Source of the DNA: Roseibium sp. TrichSKD4
Lineage (GTDB): Bacteria > Pseudomonadota > Alphaproteobacteria > Rhizobiales > Stappiaceae
Length of the DNA stretch: 64,000 nucleotides
Assembly (NCBI RefSeq): GCF_000148725.1
Contig: NZ_GL476310.1
Coordinates: forward strand, 367,654-431,653
Direction: 5' to 3'
The translations under genes were made by a program, and so were the position numbers. Positions 52,503 through 61,514 of this stretch are shown here, one piece after another. Each line of letters starts with the position of its first letter. The first letter of the stretch is position 1. Below the pieces are notes generated by a model. The model was not told where the DNA came from. It saw only the letters and a program-made list of their open reading frames with translations, and made no database searches.

Positions 52503-53654
52503 AATTCAGAACCGATGGGCCCAATCTCGCATTCCGATGGACATGATGGTCCATGGTTGTTCAATTAACCTGTTCCATGCGCGGCAACAGATATCGATGA
52601 TTTGTTCGTAGGATTTGAAGACCCGGTTTGACAGCCAGTTATCCCTGATGAACTGCCATAGGTTCTCGACCGGGTTCAATTCGGGAGACCTCGGTGGCAA
52701 TGGGAGAAGGGTAATGTTGTTGGGAATGTCGAGTTTGCCAGATGTGTGCCAGCCAGCCTGGTCAAGGATGACAACGGCGTGGGCTCCCGGAGCGACTTGC
52801 GACGAGATTTCCTGAAGATGCATTTGCATGGCCATGATGTTGCACTTGGGAAGGACGAGCGCAGCACCGACACCCCGTTCCGGGCAGATGGCCCCAAATA
52901 TCCATGCTGACTTTGTCCGCTGATCCTTGGGGGCCCGCGGCCTTGTCCCGCGTTTTGCCCATCGCCTTGTGATCTTGGTCTTTTGACCCACACGCGCCTC
53001 GTCCTGAAACCAAACCTCTATCGGGGTGCCGCTTTCAAGCTGATTGCCGATTTCCGCCAGTTCGGCTGGGAAGCTTTTTTAAAATCCTCGACGGCAAACT
53101 CGTTTTGCGCCGGATGCTGCGGCCGGGCCGTCAGACGCCGATAACCCGCATTCTTCAGCTCCCGCGATACGGTACGCTCGTCAACGACAATGCCAAATTC
53201 AGACAGGATCCACGCAGCGAGATCCTTCAAGCGCCAACGTACCACTGCATCCACCGATGGATACGGGCCTCGTTCGACAATCTCGATCAACGCACGACGC
53301 TGCTGCTCGTCAAGTTTTGAGGGGCGACCTGACTTGGGCGTATCCTTCAGACCATTGGGACCAGAAGCATTGAAACGCAGCACCCAATCGCGAATGATTT
53401 GGAGCGTCACTCCGCCAATATGAGCTGCGTCCGAACGGCTCCCCCCATCATAGATCACCGCCAATGACAAAAGGCGACGGGTCTGTTTGGCGTCCCGGCA
53501 CACCCTCGCCAACCGGCGAAGGGTACAACCGTCAAAGTCATCTCGAAGCGGTATCGCGGCTCCCATGGCAAACTCCCATCGTTTGCCATCTGGAATCATA
53601 TTCGCAACAAAACCGGAAGCCCAAATATGAGTCACTTCATCTGACGTTTGGTAT
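52490..53654 (-). mobile_element. IS630-family insertion sequence inside tadD
   Basis: About 1.16 kb with inverted ends TACCAACCGTCAAAA (52490-52504) and the complement of CTGACGTTTGGTA (53641-53653); CCAA-x-CGTCA is shared. TA dinucleotides border both ends, as expected for a family that targets TA. The exact boundary is uncertain by up to 4 bp because several TAs are present. It carries one transposase in two frames. The transposase reads towards tadD. Confidence 0.82.
52506..53566 (-). CDS. IS630-family transposase, two frames joined by -1 shift
   Basis: Frame A (53566 to about 53080) has the HTH domain: LRRLARVCRDAKQTRRLLSLAVI, GGVTLQIIRDWVLRFN, WILSEFGIVVDERTVSREL. At 53075-53084 the coding strand reads TTTTAAAAAAG; a -1 shift there continues as DFKKSFPAELAEIGNQLESG into frame B. 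Frame B has the DDE catalytic domain: WFQDEARVGQKTKITRRWAKRG, VVILDQAGWHTSG, LPPRSPELNPVENLWQFIRDN. Shift on an A-run is known for several IS630 elements, so the gene is probably functional; a decayed single-frame gene is the alternative. Start ATG 53566 (MGAAIPLRDDFDG). Confidence 0.85.
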
Positions 53655-53711
53655 TACTGCCAATAGGCGGCGGCGGCGCTTTGAAGCGGATACGGAAGCT
53701 GACCTGTCCAT
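53655..53711 (-). pseudogene. tadD: Probable detached 5' end of tadD
   Basis: ATG 53711 follows GAGG with 8-base spacing and reads MDRSASVSASKRRRRLLAV up to the IS630 edge. Joined in frame to the other side this gives RRRRLLAV(I)TALISALTILGGC, a complete lipoprotein signal with a basic leader, hydrophobic core and lipobox. Two of three possible TA boundaries restore the frame. The alternative is that this GC-rich stretch is part of the insertion sequence end, which cannot be excluded without a second copy. Confidence 0.55.
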
Positions 53712-53879
53712 GGCTTAATCCTCGAGCAAAATTGCATTCTGAAGATCTAGCAATAGGTTATTAACCCTAATTGTTGGTTAAGCGTTCCGCTACGGCGATG
53801 TTTGTACCGATTGCAATGGTCTAAGTGAGAGCGTAAGTCTCCAATCAAAATCTGAAACACCGATCCGCAGGAGGTCATC

Positions 53880-55274
53880 GTGCCCGAGAACCTGATCCGT
53901 AGTGCACAGGCTGAAAATGCCGTGGCAATTGTACCAGTTAACAATGCCAGCTTGGACACGGTTGTAGAAGATTTGGGGGCGGCAGCAAAAAATCTGGTAG
54001 AGTTGCATAGTTTCAAGCCGGTGCAGGGCAAAGCAATCGCAGTGCCTTCGGCAAAAGACGGTGAGATTGTGATCCTGTTGGGCGCGGAACTGGAACCAGG
54101 TGTCTCGTCATTTGCAATGGGAGCTGCACTCGCAAGCCTTCCGGCCCATGATTATGTGTTGCCGAGTGATCAAGAAAATACGATTGAAATTGCGCTCGGC
54201 TTTGTACTTTCCGTTTACACTTTTGATCGTTATCGGCAGGCCCCGACAAAACGCCCCCAACTGGTGGTTCCAGACGATGCCGACATTTCAAAGGTCACGG
54301 CTATTCAAAACGGCGTTTACCTAGCGCGTGATCTGATCAACACACCAGCCAGCGATCTTGGTCCGCAGGAGTTGGCCGCTGCAGTTGCCGATCTCTTTGA
54401 GCAATTCGGTGGCACGGGTAGAACCGTCGTAGGAGACGCGTTGCTTGAAGAGAACTATCCAATGGTTCACGCCGTTGGCCGGGCCAGTTCCCGTGAGCCG
54501 CGTCTGGTGGATTTCGCCTGGGGAGACCCGAACGCTCCGAAGGTGACGCTTGTTGGGAAAGGTGTCATCTTTGATACCGGCGGACTGGATATCAAGCCGG
54601 CAAGCGCAATGACCTTGATGAAAAAGGACATGGGCGGCGCTGCTAATGTATTGGGCTTGGCATCCATGATTATGGAAGCAGACTTGCCGGTACGCCTGCG
54701 GGTGATTATCCCTTGCGTTGAGAATGCAATCTCCGGCAACGCCTTCCGTCCCGGCGATGTTCTGAACAGCCGAAAAGGCCTGACGGTTGAAATCGGCAAC
54801 ACGGATGCGGAAGGACGTTTGGTTCTCGTTGACGCCTTGGCACTGGCGGATGAGGAAACGCCTGACCTGCTGATTGATATGGCAACTCTCACGGGCGCAG
54901 CACGTGTTGCTCTAGGGCCGGACCTCCCACCCTTCTACACCGATGATGATGAGTTGGCTGAAGACATCGCCTTGATGGCTGAAGCAGCTAATGACCCTTT
55001 GTGGCGCATGCCGCTTTGGAAGTCCTACCTCAGATACATGTCGAGCCCGGTTGCAGACATCAATCACATCAACACAAGCGGCGCTGGTTTTGCCGGTTCA
55101 GTAACCGCGGCGCTCTTTTTGTCGAAGTTTGTCGAAAACACCAAGTCTTGGGCACATTTCGATATTTATGGTTGGACCCCTTCTGATCTGCCCGGAAAGC
55201 CATCTGGTGGTGAAGCGCAGGGGATCCGGGGTCTTTTTGACCTGATCAGTGATCGCTACACATCCAAAATGTAA
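53880..55274 (+). CDS. Leucyl aminopeptidase family protein (M17)
   Basis: Cytosolic metallo-aminopeptidase of 464 residues. The catalytic domain shows VGKGVIFDTGGLDIKPASAMTLMKKDMGGAA (metal-binding Lys and Asp) and GNTDAEGRLVLVDALALADEE (signature). The N-terminal domain is shorter than in PepA. GTG 53880 has AGGAGG 6 bases before it. It lies next to the IS630/tadD remnant but has its own upstream region. Confidence 0.93.
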   Translation: MPENLIRSAQAENAVAIVPVNNASLDTVVEDLGAAAKNLVELHSFKPVQGKAIAVPSAKDGEIVILLGAELEPGVSSFAMGAALASLPAHDYVLPSDQENTIEIALGFVLSVYTFDRYRQAPTKRPQLVVPDDADISKVTAIQNGVYLARDLINTPASDLGPQELAAAVADLFEQFGGTGRTVVGDALLEENYPMVHAVGRASSREPRLVDFAWGDPNAPKVTLVGKGVIFDTGGLDIKPASAMTLMKKDMGGAANVLGLASMIMEADLPVRLRVIIPCVENAISGNAFRPGDVLNSRKGLTVEIGNTDAEGRLVLVDALALADEETPDLLIDMATLTGAARVALGPDLPPFYTDDDELAEDIALMAEAANDPLWRMPLWKSYLRYMSSPVADINHINTSGAGFAGSVTAALFLSKFVENTKSWAHFDIYGWTPSDLPGKPSGGEAQGIRGLFDLISDRYTSKM

Positions 55275-55334
55275 CGGAAGCGAAACAGGTTTTGGATAAA
55301 CTCTACGCGAATCAACCGGGTAGAGAGACCAGAC

Positions 55335-55685
55335 ATGCCGGTGGATCTGAGGCCGTCCCAGGCCTTACGGCTTATGCAGGAAGTGAATTTGTCCCTTGTT
55401 CGCGACAGTGAACAGGACCTTTCTGCACGGCAGCTGACGATCCTTCTGACTGTCTATCTTGAGCCGCCGCCACATACGGTGCGTGGACTGGCTGCAAAAC
55501 TGAAAGTGACAAAGCCTGCAATCACGCGGGCTTTGGATACTTTGGGCAGCATGCGTCTGCTCTCGCGCAAGCGTGATGAAGCCGACAAGCGCAATGTCAT
55601 CATCTCAAGAACGGTTGAAGGTTCGCTTTATCTGGAGCAACTTGGCGATCTGGTGGCGGAAAAAGCCAAAACGCTGCCACGGTAA
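55335..55685 (+). CDS. MarR-family transcriptional regulator
   Basis: Compact winged-helix regulator of 116 residues: LSARQLTILLTVYLEPPPHTVRGLAAKLKVTKPAITRALDTLGSMRLLSRKRDEADKRNVIISRT covers the HTH and wing. It lacks the longer dimer helices of many MarR proteins. It sits 16 bp before the NlpC/P60 gene on the same strand; target unknown. Confidence 0.87.
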   Translation: MPVDLRPSQALRLMQEVNLSLVRDSEQDLSARQLTILLTVYLEPPPHTVRGLAAKLKVTKPAITRALDTLGSMRLLSRKRDEADKRNVIISRTVEGSLYLEQLGDLVAEKAKTLPR

Positions 55686-55701
55686 AGAGCAAAGGCCCCC
55701 A

Positions 55702-56574
55702 ATGACCACACAGTTTGACCGTCGCCGCCATCCCGTTCGCAAAGACCTTGCAGCGCGCGCTTATGAGGGGCGGGTTGAAGCTGATCGATTTGTAGACGGC
55801 AAGAAGAAAACCATCGTTAGGAGTGTGCTGGATTTTCGCAAAGACCCTCGAATGGACCAGTCCGTTGATACCCAAGGGCTTTTTGGAGAGGTGGTTACGG
55901 TCTTCGAGGAAGCTTCCGATGGCTGGGCTTGGGTGCAACTGGAAACCGATGGTTATGTTGGATGGGTCTCAGCTGACGCGCTGGCCGACCCGGTTGAGCC
56001 AACCCATCGAGTGACCGCACTGAACAGCTTTCGCTATTCCGGACCGGACTTAAAGCTTCCGCGCGTGGGTGCGCTTTCCATTGGAAGCAGGATCAGTGTG
56101 ATTGGAGAGAAAACCACGCGCGACCTTCTCTATTGTCAGCTCTCCGACCATTCATACGTTGTTGCTCGCCACGTAGCCCCCCTTTCGGAGGAAGGTCACC
56201 AAGATTGGGTGGCCGTGGCCGAACAATTTCTGAACGTTCCTTATCTTTGGGGAGGTCGAAGTGGGGCAGGGCTGGATTGTTCTGCTCTTGTCCACCTGGC
56301 CCTAGCAGAAGGCGGCGTGCAAATCCCCCGGGACAGCGACATGCAGGAGGCCGAGGTCGGCCATCGTCTTCCGCTCGATACGCCCCTTGAGAGCCTTAAA
56401 CGTGGTGACCTGATATTTTGGAAAGGCCACGTTGGCATTGTCCAAGGCCACAATCAGTTGCTTCACGCCAACGGCCATACGATGACCGTTGCAAGTGAAG
56501 CTCTTGATGAAGCGGTCCGGCGCATTGGTGAAAACGAGTTCGGCGCTGTAACCGCCGTCAAAAGGCTCTATTAA
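55702..56574 (+). CDS. NlpC/P60 family peptidase with SH3 domain
   Basis: Protein of 290 residues. An N-terminal SH3-like region (GLFGEVVTVFEEASDGWAWVQLETDGYVGWV) is followed by an NlpC/P60 cysteine peptidase: WGGRSGAGLDCSALVHLAL carries the nucleophile, GDLIFWKGHVGIV the His, and LLHANGHTMTV the third residue. Such enzymes cleave gamma-D-Glu-diaminopimelate peptides in the cell wall. No signal peptide is seen, so it may recycle cytosolic wall peptides. ATG 55702 preferred; the longer frame overlaps marR. Convergent with rmuC. Confidence 0.9.
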   Translation: MTTQFDRRRHPVRKDLAARAYEGRVEADRFVDGKKKTIVRSVLDFRKDPRMDQSVDTQGLFGEVVTVFEEASDGWAWVQLETDGYVGWVSADALADPVEPTHRVTALNSFRYSGPDLKLPRVGALSIGSRISVIGEKTTRDLLYCQLSDHSYVVARHVAPLSEEGHQDWVAVAEQFLNVPYLWGGRSGAGLDCSALVHLALAEGGVQIPRDSDMQEAEVGHRLPLDTPLESLKRGDLIFWKGHVGIVQGHNQLLHANGHTMTVASEALDEAVRRIGENEFGAVTAVKRLY

Positions 56575-56578
56575 AAGC

Positions 56579-57766
56579 TCACCGCGACAGCGCTGTTGGC
56601 GGAGCAGGAGAAACAGGAGAAGCCGCGCCTTCACTGTTCTCCGCTTCTCCCAGATCCAAATCTTCGATTTTTCGGCTGCGTTTGCTGATCTTTTCCGTCG
56701 AGATCAGGATCTGATCAATGTCCTTGTTCGCTTGGGCAAAATGCGTCTGCAGCTTGCCAACGCGATCATTAAGCCGAGTGACGTCATCGATCAGGTGGCC
56801 AACTTCCGCCTGAATAAGGTGCGCCTGTTCGCGCATCTTTGCGTCACGCAAGACTGCCTGAATAACCTGTATGGAAAGCATCAAGAGAGAGGGAGAGACA
56901 ATCACCACCCGCGCGCGATGAGATTTCTGGACAATATCCTCGAACTGCTCGTTGAGCTCGGCAAAGATGCTTTCTGAGGGAACGAAGAGAAAAGCTGTGT
57001 CTTGGGTCTCGCCGGATATCAGATACTTTTCCTTCACATCTTGAATGTGTTTGGTGAAGTCCCGGCGAAACTGGGCATTGGCCGCTTTCACTTCTTCATC
57101 CGTTTCGGCACGCCGAATGAGATTAAAGGCTTCCAGAGGAAACTTTGCATCAATTGCAAGCGGCGGCGCGCCGTTGGGCATGTGGATCAGGCAATCCGGA
57201 CGGCTGTTGTTCGATAGGGTTGCCTGAAATGCATAGCCACTTGGAGCTAGCTGATCCTGAATGATGGCCTCCATGCGGCCTTGACCGAAGGCCCCACGGG
57301 TTTGCTTGTTTGACAAGATCGCCTGAAGGTCGCTGACCTGTGTGGAGAGATCGGTAATGGTATGGCGGGCGCGGTCAATCACGGCCAGCCGTTCGTGGAG
57401 CTGGCGTAATCCTTCATGAGTTTGCTTGTTTGTATCGGCCATTGAGAGGCCAAGTTTGTGCCCCATGCCATCCAGACGTTCATTCAACGAGCGCATCAGG
57501 TCCGACTGCCGGGAGCCAAAGACTTCGGCCATGGTTTGCATTCGGCCGGTCATTTCCCCTTGGGATTTCAGGACTTCAGACAGGTGGCTTTCAAGCTCGT
57601 GAATGCGCTCCCGTGCCGCTGTTTCGTTTTCCGCTGTTTTCCGCATCTGGCCAAGGGTTCGAAACCCGAGCCATAACAAAAGGACGAGCAGGGCAAGTGC
57701 GCCAAAGACGCACGCTTCCAAAACGGAAACCGGGCGCCCGGCAAAAATAAAGAGAGGTTCCATCAT
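56579..57766 (-). CDS. rmuC: RmuC-family DNA recombination protein
   Basis: About 395 residues: an N-terminal membrane helix (VLEACVFGALALLVLLLWLGF), a long coiled coil, then the RmuC nuclease-like core (QLAPSGYAFQATL, LIHMPNGAPPLAIDAKFPLEAF, LFVPSESIFAELNEQFEDIV). RmuC limits inversions between repeats in E. coli; mechanism unclear. ATG 57766 or 57763 is preferred; the frame extends upstream to 57865 without a membrane start. Divergent from def. Confidence 0.9.
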   Translation of the reverse strand: MMEPLFIFAGRPVSVLEACVFGALALLVLLLWLGFRTLGQMRKTAENETAARERIHELESHLSEVLKSQGEMTGRMQTMAEVFGSRQSDLMRSLNERLDGMGHKLGLSMADTNKQTHEGLRQLHERLAVIDRARHTITDLSTQVSDLQAILSNKQTRGAFGQGRMEAIIQDQLAPSGYAFQATLSNNSRPDCLIHMPNGAPPLAIDAKFPLEAFNLIRRAETDEEVKAANAQFRRDFTKHIQDVKEKYLISGETQDTAFLFVPSESIFAELNEQFEDIVQKSHRARVVIVSPSLLMLSIQVIQAVLRDAKMREQAHLIQAEVGHLIDDVTRLNDRVGKLQTHFAQANKDIDQILISTEKISKRSRKIEDLDLGEAENSEGAASPVSPAPPTALSR

Positions 57767-57792
57767 GAAACAAACATAGAACGATTCGGAAT

Positions 57793-57870
57793 CGGCTGCA
57801 GCCGGAGGCGGTCCAGTTTGCCGTGTGTTCAAGGTTTTTTCCCGCGACTTCACGATTGACCACACACGGC
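57793..57870. promoter_or_regulatory. Palindromes in the rmuC-def divergent promoter region
   Basis: A 12-bp palindrome CGGCTGCAGCCG lies at 57793-57804. A separate perfect 9-bp inverted repeat, GCCGTGTGT (57820-57828) and ACACACGGC (57862-57870), spans 33 bp just before def and could fold in the def leader RNA. Functions are not known. Confidence 0.35.
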
Positions 57871-57890
57871 GCTTTGGTTATGTGAACTTT

Positions 57891-58415
57891 ATGACAAAAC
57901 GCTCCATACTCACGATCCCTGATGCGCAGTTGCGCGAAGTTTGTGCACCTGTTGAAACAGTTGACGCGGATATCAAAGCGCTGGCAGACGACATGTTCGA
58001 AACCATGTATGCCGCCCCCGGTATTGGTCTGGCGGCAAGCCAAATTGGTGTACTCAAGCGCTTGTTTGTTTTGGATGTTGCCAAAGAAGATGCACCGAAA
58101 GACCCGATGGTCTTCATCAACCCGAAAATCGTCTGGTCTAGTGAAGACACGTCGGTTTATCAGGAAGGGTGTCTTTCTATCCCGGATTATTATGAGGACA
58201 TCGAACGTCCGGCAAAGGTGCGTGTCCAGTTTCTGAACCGGGACGGGGCAGAGCAGGAAATGGAAGCCGACGGGCTCCTGGCAACCTGCATACAGCATGA
58301 GCTGGATCATTTGTATGGTCGCCTCTTTATCGATTATTTATCGAAATTGAAGCGTGACCGCGTCATGAAAAAATTTAACAAGTTAGCCAAGTTGAACGGC
58401 AAACTCGCCAGCTGA
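57891..58415 (+). CDS. def: Peptide deformylase
   Basis: Removes the formyl group from nascent proteins. 174 residues with the three motifs [19 protein letters not shown] and the metal-binding [12 protein letters not shown] 57891 gives the standard [15 protein letters not shown] start; in-frame ATG 57825 adds an unusual leader. It opens the translation-linked cluster with marC, fmt and truA. Confidence 0.94.
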   Translation: MTKRSILTIPDAQLREVCAPVETVDADIKALADDMFETMYAAPGIGLAASQIGVLKRLFVLDVAKEDAPKDPMVFINPKIVWSSEDTSVYQEGCLSIPDYYEDIERPAKVRVQFLNRDGAEQEMEADGLLATCIQHELDHLYGRLFIDYLSKLKRDRVMKKFNKLAKLNGKLAS

Positions 58416-58444
58416 CAGGCTGCGAAACAAGGCAGGATGGGCAA

Positions 58445-59077
58445 ATGGACACCGCGTTTTTTCTGAAGATGTTCGCGGCGCTGTTTGCGATCATGAACCC
58501 GATTGCCAATCTGCCCGTTTTTCTGTCGCTAACCTCTGATCGTGATGCTGCCGGACAGCGCAAGGTGGTCGTAACCTTGATTATAGCGCTCGTGTGCGGC
58601 GCTGCGTTGGTCGGAATTGGCGGGAATGCCATCCTGAACCTTTTTGGCATCAGCGTGGATGCTTTTCGTCTGGCAGGCGGATTTTTGATCCTCCTGATTG
58701 CTCTGAACCTCATTCAGGGGGAGCAAAGTAAGGCTCACCATGGGACGGAGGCAGAACAGGCCCATCACGCGGAACAGGATCATCCGGCAATCTATCCGCT
58801 GACAGTGCCGATCCTTTTGGGCCCGGGCACGATTTCGACGATGATAATCTTTCGGGGGCAGGCCAGCACGGTGGAGCAGGACATTGCCTATGTGGCAGCG
58901 ATTTCTTGTGCCATTGGGCTGCTCGCGGTCACTTTCTTTGCAGCTCCGTTCCTCGGGCGCGTTCTGGGGCAAACCGCGACCAGTGTGATGAGCCGGTTGA
59001 TGGGTATGATCCTTGCTGCAATCGCTATGAGCATGATGGTTGAAAGCCTCAAGGTTTTGTTGCCTGGTCTGGCCTGA
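58445..59077 (+). CDS. MarC-family integral membrane protein
   Basis: Six-helix inner-membrane protein of 210 residues in the MarC/UPF0056 family: FAALFAIMNPIANLPVFLSLT at the N-terminus, a central His/Glu-rich cytoplasmic loop (HHGTEAEQAHHAEQDHPA), and YPLTVPILLGPGTIST. The family has no established transport substrate despite its name. It lies between def and fmt, 29 bp after def. Confidence 0.9.
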   Translation: MDTAFFLKMFAALFAIMNPIANLPVFLSLTSDRDAAGQRKVVVTLIIALVCGAALVGIGGNAILNLFGISVDAFRLAGGFLILLIALNLIQGEQSKAHHGTEAEQAHHAEQDHPAIYPLTVPILLGPGTISTMIIFRGQASTVEQDIAYVAAISCAIGLLAVTFFAAPFLGRVLGQTATSVMSRLMGMILAAIAMSMMVESLKVLLPGLA

Positions 59078-59124
59078 TTGGTCCATAAGAGCGCTCAAAC
59101 CCAGTCACGTTTTCAGGAAGCCTT

Positions 59125-60066
59125 ATGTCGTTGCGCATCATCTTTATGGGGACACCGGAATTTTCGGTCCCGACACTGATGGAAATTATTGGTCAGGGAC
59201 ATGAAGTCGTTACTTGTTATTCGCAGCCACCACGCCCTGCGGGCCGGGGAATGGATCTCAAGAAGTCCCCGGTGCATGAGGCGGCGGAATCTGTTGGTAT
59301 TCCCGTTTTCACTCCAACAAGCCTGAAGGATCCGACTGAGCAGGCAGCTTTCGCAGACTTGGATGCAGATGTTGCTGTGGTGGTTGCCTACGGCCTTTTG
59401 TTGCCGAAAGTGGTTTTGGATGCGCCGCGCGACGGGTGCTTGAACCTGCATGCGTCACTGCTGCCAAGGTGGCGGGGCGCAGCCCCGATCAACCGGGCTA
59501 TCATGGCAGGTGATGCAGAGACCGGAATTCAGGTTATGCGGATGGAGGAAGGTCTTGATACCGGCCCCATAGGCATGTCTGAAACACTGTCCATTGATCC
59601 GAATATGACGGCAGGCGAATTACATGACCGTCTATCGGCTCTCGGTGGTGACCTGATGGTGCGGGCATTGGCAGCTCTTTCCCGCGGAGCGCTGGGCTTT
59701 ACGCCTCAAGATGCAGAAGGTGTGACCTACGCCTCTAAACTGGCAAAGAGCGAAACACGGATAGACTGGACGCAAAGCGCAAGCAATGTGCACAATCACA
59801 TTCGCGGCCTGTCTCCTTTTCCAGGAGCCTGGTGCGAACTGAGTGTTGGAAACAAGACCGAACGCTTGAAGATCTTGCGCAGTGCTATGGTTGAGGGTGC
59901 AAGCGGTGCTCCGGGGACGATTGTGTCTTTGGACCAGGGCCCTGTTGTGGCGTGCGCAGATGGTAGTGTTCGCCTCGTTCAGGTGCAGCGCGCCGGCAAG
60001 AAACCAATGACCGCTGAAGAGTTCCTGCGCGGTGTCCAGCTGCAAACGGGTTCAGTTCTGGGATAA
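59125..60066 (+). CDS. fmt: Methionyl-tRNA formyltransferase
   Basis: Formylates initiator Met-tRNA, the step later reversed by Def. 313 residues: [52 protein letters not shown] (catalytic Asn-His-Asp set), and the C-terminal tRNA-binding OB domain. Partner gene def lies upstream in the same direction. Confidence 0.95.
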   Translation: MSLRIIFMGTPEFSVPTLMEIIGQGHEVVTCYSQPPRPAGRGMDLKKSPVHEAAESVGIPVFTPTSLKDPTEQAAFADLDADVAVVVAYGLLLPKVVLDAPRDGCLNLHASLLPRWRGAAPINRAIMAGDAETGIQVMRMEEGLDTGPIGMSETLSIDPNMTAGELHDRLSALGGDLMVRALAALSRGALGFTPQDAEGVTYASKLAKSETRIDWTQSASNVHNHIRGLSPFPGAWCELSVGNKTERLKILRSAMVEGASGAPGTIVSLDQGPVVACADGSVRLVQVQRAGKKPMTAEEFLRGVQLQTGSVLG

Positions 60067-60085
60067 TGCAAGCGGGAGCTAGAAA

Positions 60086-60625
60086 GTGAACCACAACGCG
60101 CTGGTTGATGACCTTGTTATTCGTGATGTTCAACCCTCTGACGAGGCGTGTGTTCGTGATGTGACTGTGGCGGCTTTTGCTCAAGAGGAAGAAGCAGGTC
60201 TACTGCATCGCCTTCGCCATTGTGGAGCGCTTGTCCTGGAAAAGGTGGCAGTGAATGACGAAGGCAAGATCCAGGGGCATGTTGCGTTCAGTCGGGTGAC
60301 GCCGCGCGCCACGGGCCGTGGTCAGGCCCTGAAGGTCTCATGTTTGGCACCGGCTTCCGTCTGGCCGCATTTTCAAAGGCAGGGCATTGGATCGGCCTTG
60401 ATTAAGGCGGCCCTAGACGACCTGCGGAGTGCTGGAGAGGACCTTGTTTTGGTTCTCGGGTCGCCGACCTATTTTCCAGAACTTGGGTTCAGTTCGGAAT
60501 TGGCCAGAAAAATCAAAGGGCCATATGCAGGAAATGCCTTCATGGCCTTGGCTCTCAGTAAGGCAGGGGAACGGGATCTTCCGATTGAAGTTGCCTTTGC
60601 GACCCCGTTTGAAGCATTCGAATAG
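60086..60625 (+). CDS. GNAT-family N-acetyltransferase (YhbS-like)
   Basis: 179 residues with the acetyl-CoA loop APASVWPHFQRQGIGSALIKAALDDL and the YhbS-type segment LVLGSPTYFPELGFSSELA. Substrate unknown. Placed between fmt and truA with 19- and 13-bp gaps, so probably co-transcribed. Confidence 0.88.
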   Translation: MNHNALVDDLVIRDVQPSDEACVRDVTVAAFAQEEEAGLLHRLRHCGALVLEKVAVNDEGKIQGHVAFSRVTPRATGRGQALKVSCLAPASVWPHFQRQGIGSALIKAALDDLRSAGEDLVLVLGSPTYFPELGFSSELARKIKGPYAGNAFMALALSKAGERDLPIEVAFATPFEAFE

Positions 60626-60638
60626 TCAGGCCTAAGCT

Positions 60639-61454
60639 ATGCCGCGTTACAAGCTGACAGTAGAATATGATGGTCGCCCGTTTTGTGGGTGGCAGCGTCA
60701 GTCAAACGGTCCGTCCGCACAAGGTGTAATTGAACGGGCGATAAAGGCTTTTTCCGGAGAGGATGTAACGATTGGTGGTGCTGGGCGAACAGACACTGGC
60801 GTTCATGCTCTTGGGCAGGTTGCACATGCGGACTTGTCAGAGGATTGGCCTGAAAAGACGGTTATGGGCGCATTGAATTTCCATTGTCAGCCAGACCCGG
60901 TCGTCATTCTTGCTTGCGAAAAAAAGCATGACGGATTTGATGCCCGCTTTTCTGCGATCCGCCGGTCTTATCGATATCGAATTCACAACCGTCTACCACC
61001 GCTCACCCATGAGCTGGGGCTTGCGTGGCACGTCAAACATGAACTTGATGCCGATGCGATGAATGAGGCGGCCCAAGAGTTTGTCGGCCATCACGATTTT
61101 ACCACCTTCCGACATTCAAGGTGTCAGGCCAAAAGCCCGGTGAAGACCCTTGAGAACTTTACCGTGCGTAGGGAAGGGGAGATTATTCTGGCCGAGTGCT
61201 CCTCAAGGTCCTTCTTGCACAATCAGGTCCGGTCGATGGTTGGGACGCTGCGTCTTGTTGGAGAGGGGCGATGGACGGCCAGTGACGTTGGAGAAGCGCT
61301 GGCAGCACGTGATCGCAAGGCCTGCGGCCCGGTTGCGCCTGCAGACGGACTTTATTTGACACGGGTCGATTATCGGTCTGTTGAAGCCGACATTGCTGCA
61401 GCAGACGAGTGGCGCGCAAAGAAGGCGGCTCTGGACGTCGCCTCTGATGCTTGA
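60639..61454 (+). CDS. truA: tRNA pseudouridine(38-40) synthase TruA
   Basis: Modifies uridines 38-40 in the tRNA anticodon arm. 271 residues; catalytic Asp in [17 protein letters not shown], with [26 protein letters not shown] and [13 protein letters not shown]. Standard length and motifs. Confidence 0.95.
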   Translation: MPRYKLTVEYDGRPFCGWQRQSNGPSAQGVIERAIKAFSGEDVTIGGAGRTDTGVHALGQVAHADLSEDWPEKTVMGALNFHCQPDPVVILACEKKHDGFDARFSAIRRSYRYRIHNRLPPLTHELGLAWHVKHELDADAMNEAAQEFVGHHDFTTFRHSRCQAKSPVKTLENFTVRREGEIILAECSSRSFLHNQVRSMVGTLRLVGEGRWTASDVGEALAARDRKACGPVAPADGLYLTRVDYRSVEADIAAADEWRAKKAALDVASDA

Positions 61455-61514
61455 GCAGACTGTCAAAGCCGATTAGCTGTCCTCAGGTGGCACGACGCAT
61501 TTTCTATAAAGGTG

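Noticed and set aside
53464-53718. 84-codon plus frame across the IS630 right end
   Set aside because: It crosses the element boundary, is antisense to the transposase, and contains an Arg run that is only the complement of the GCC repeats.
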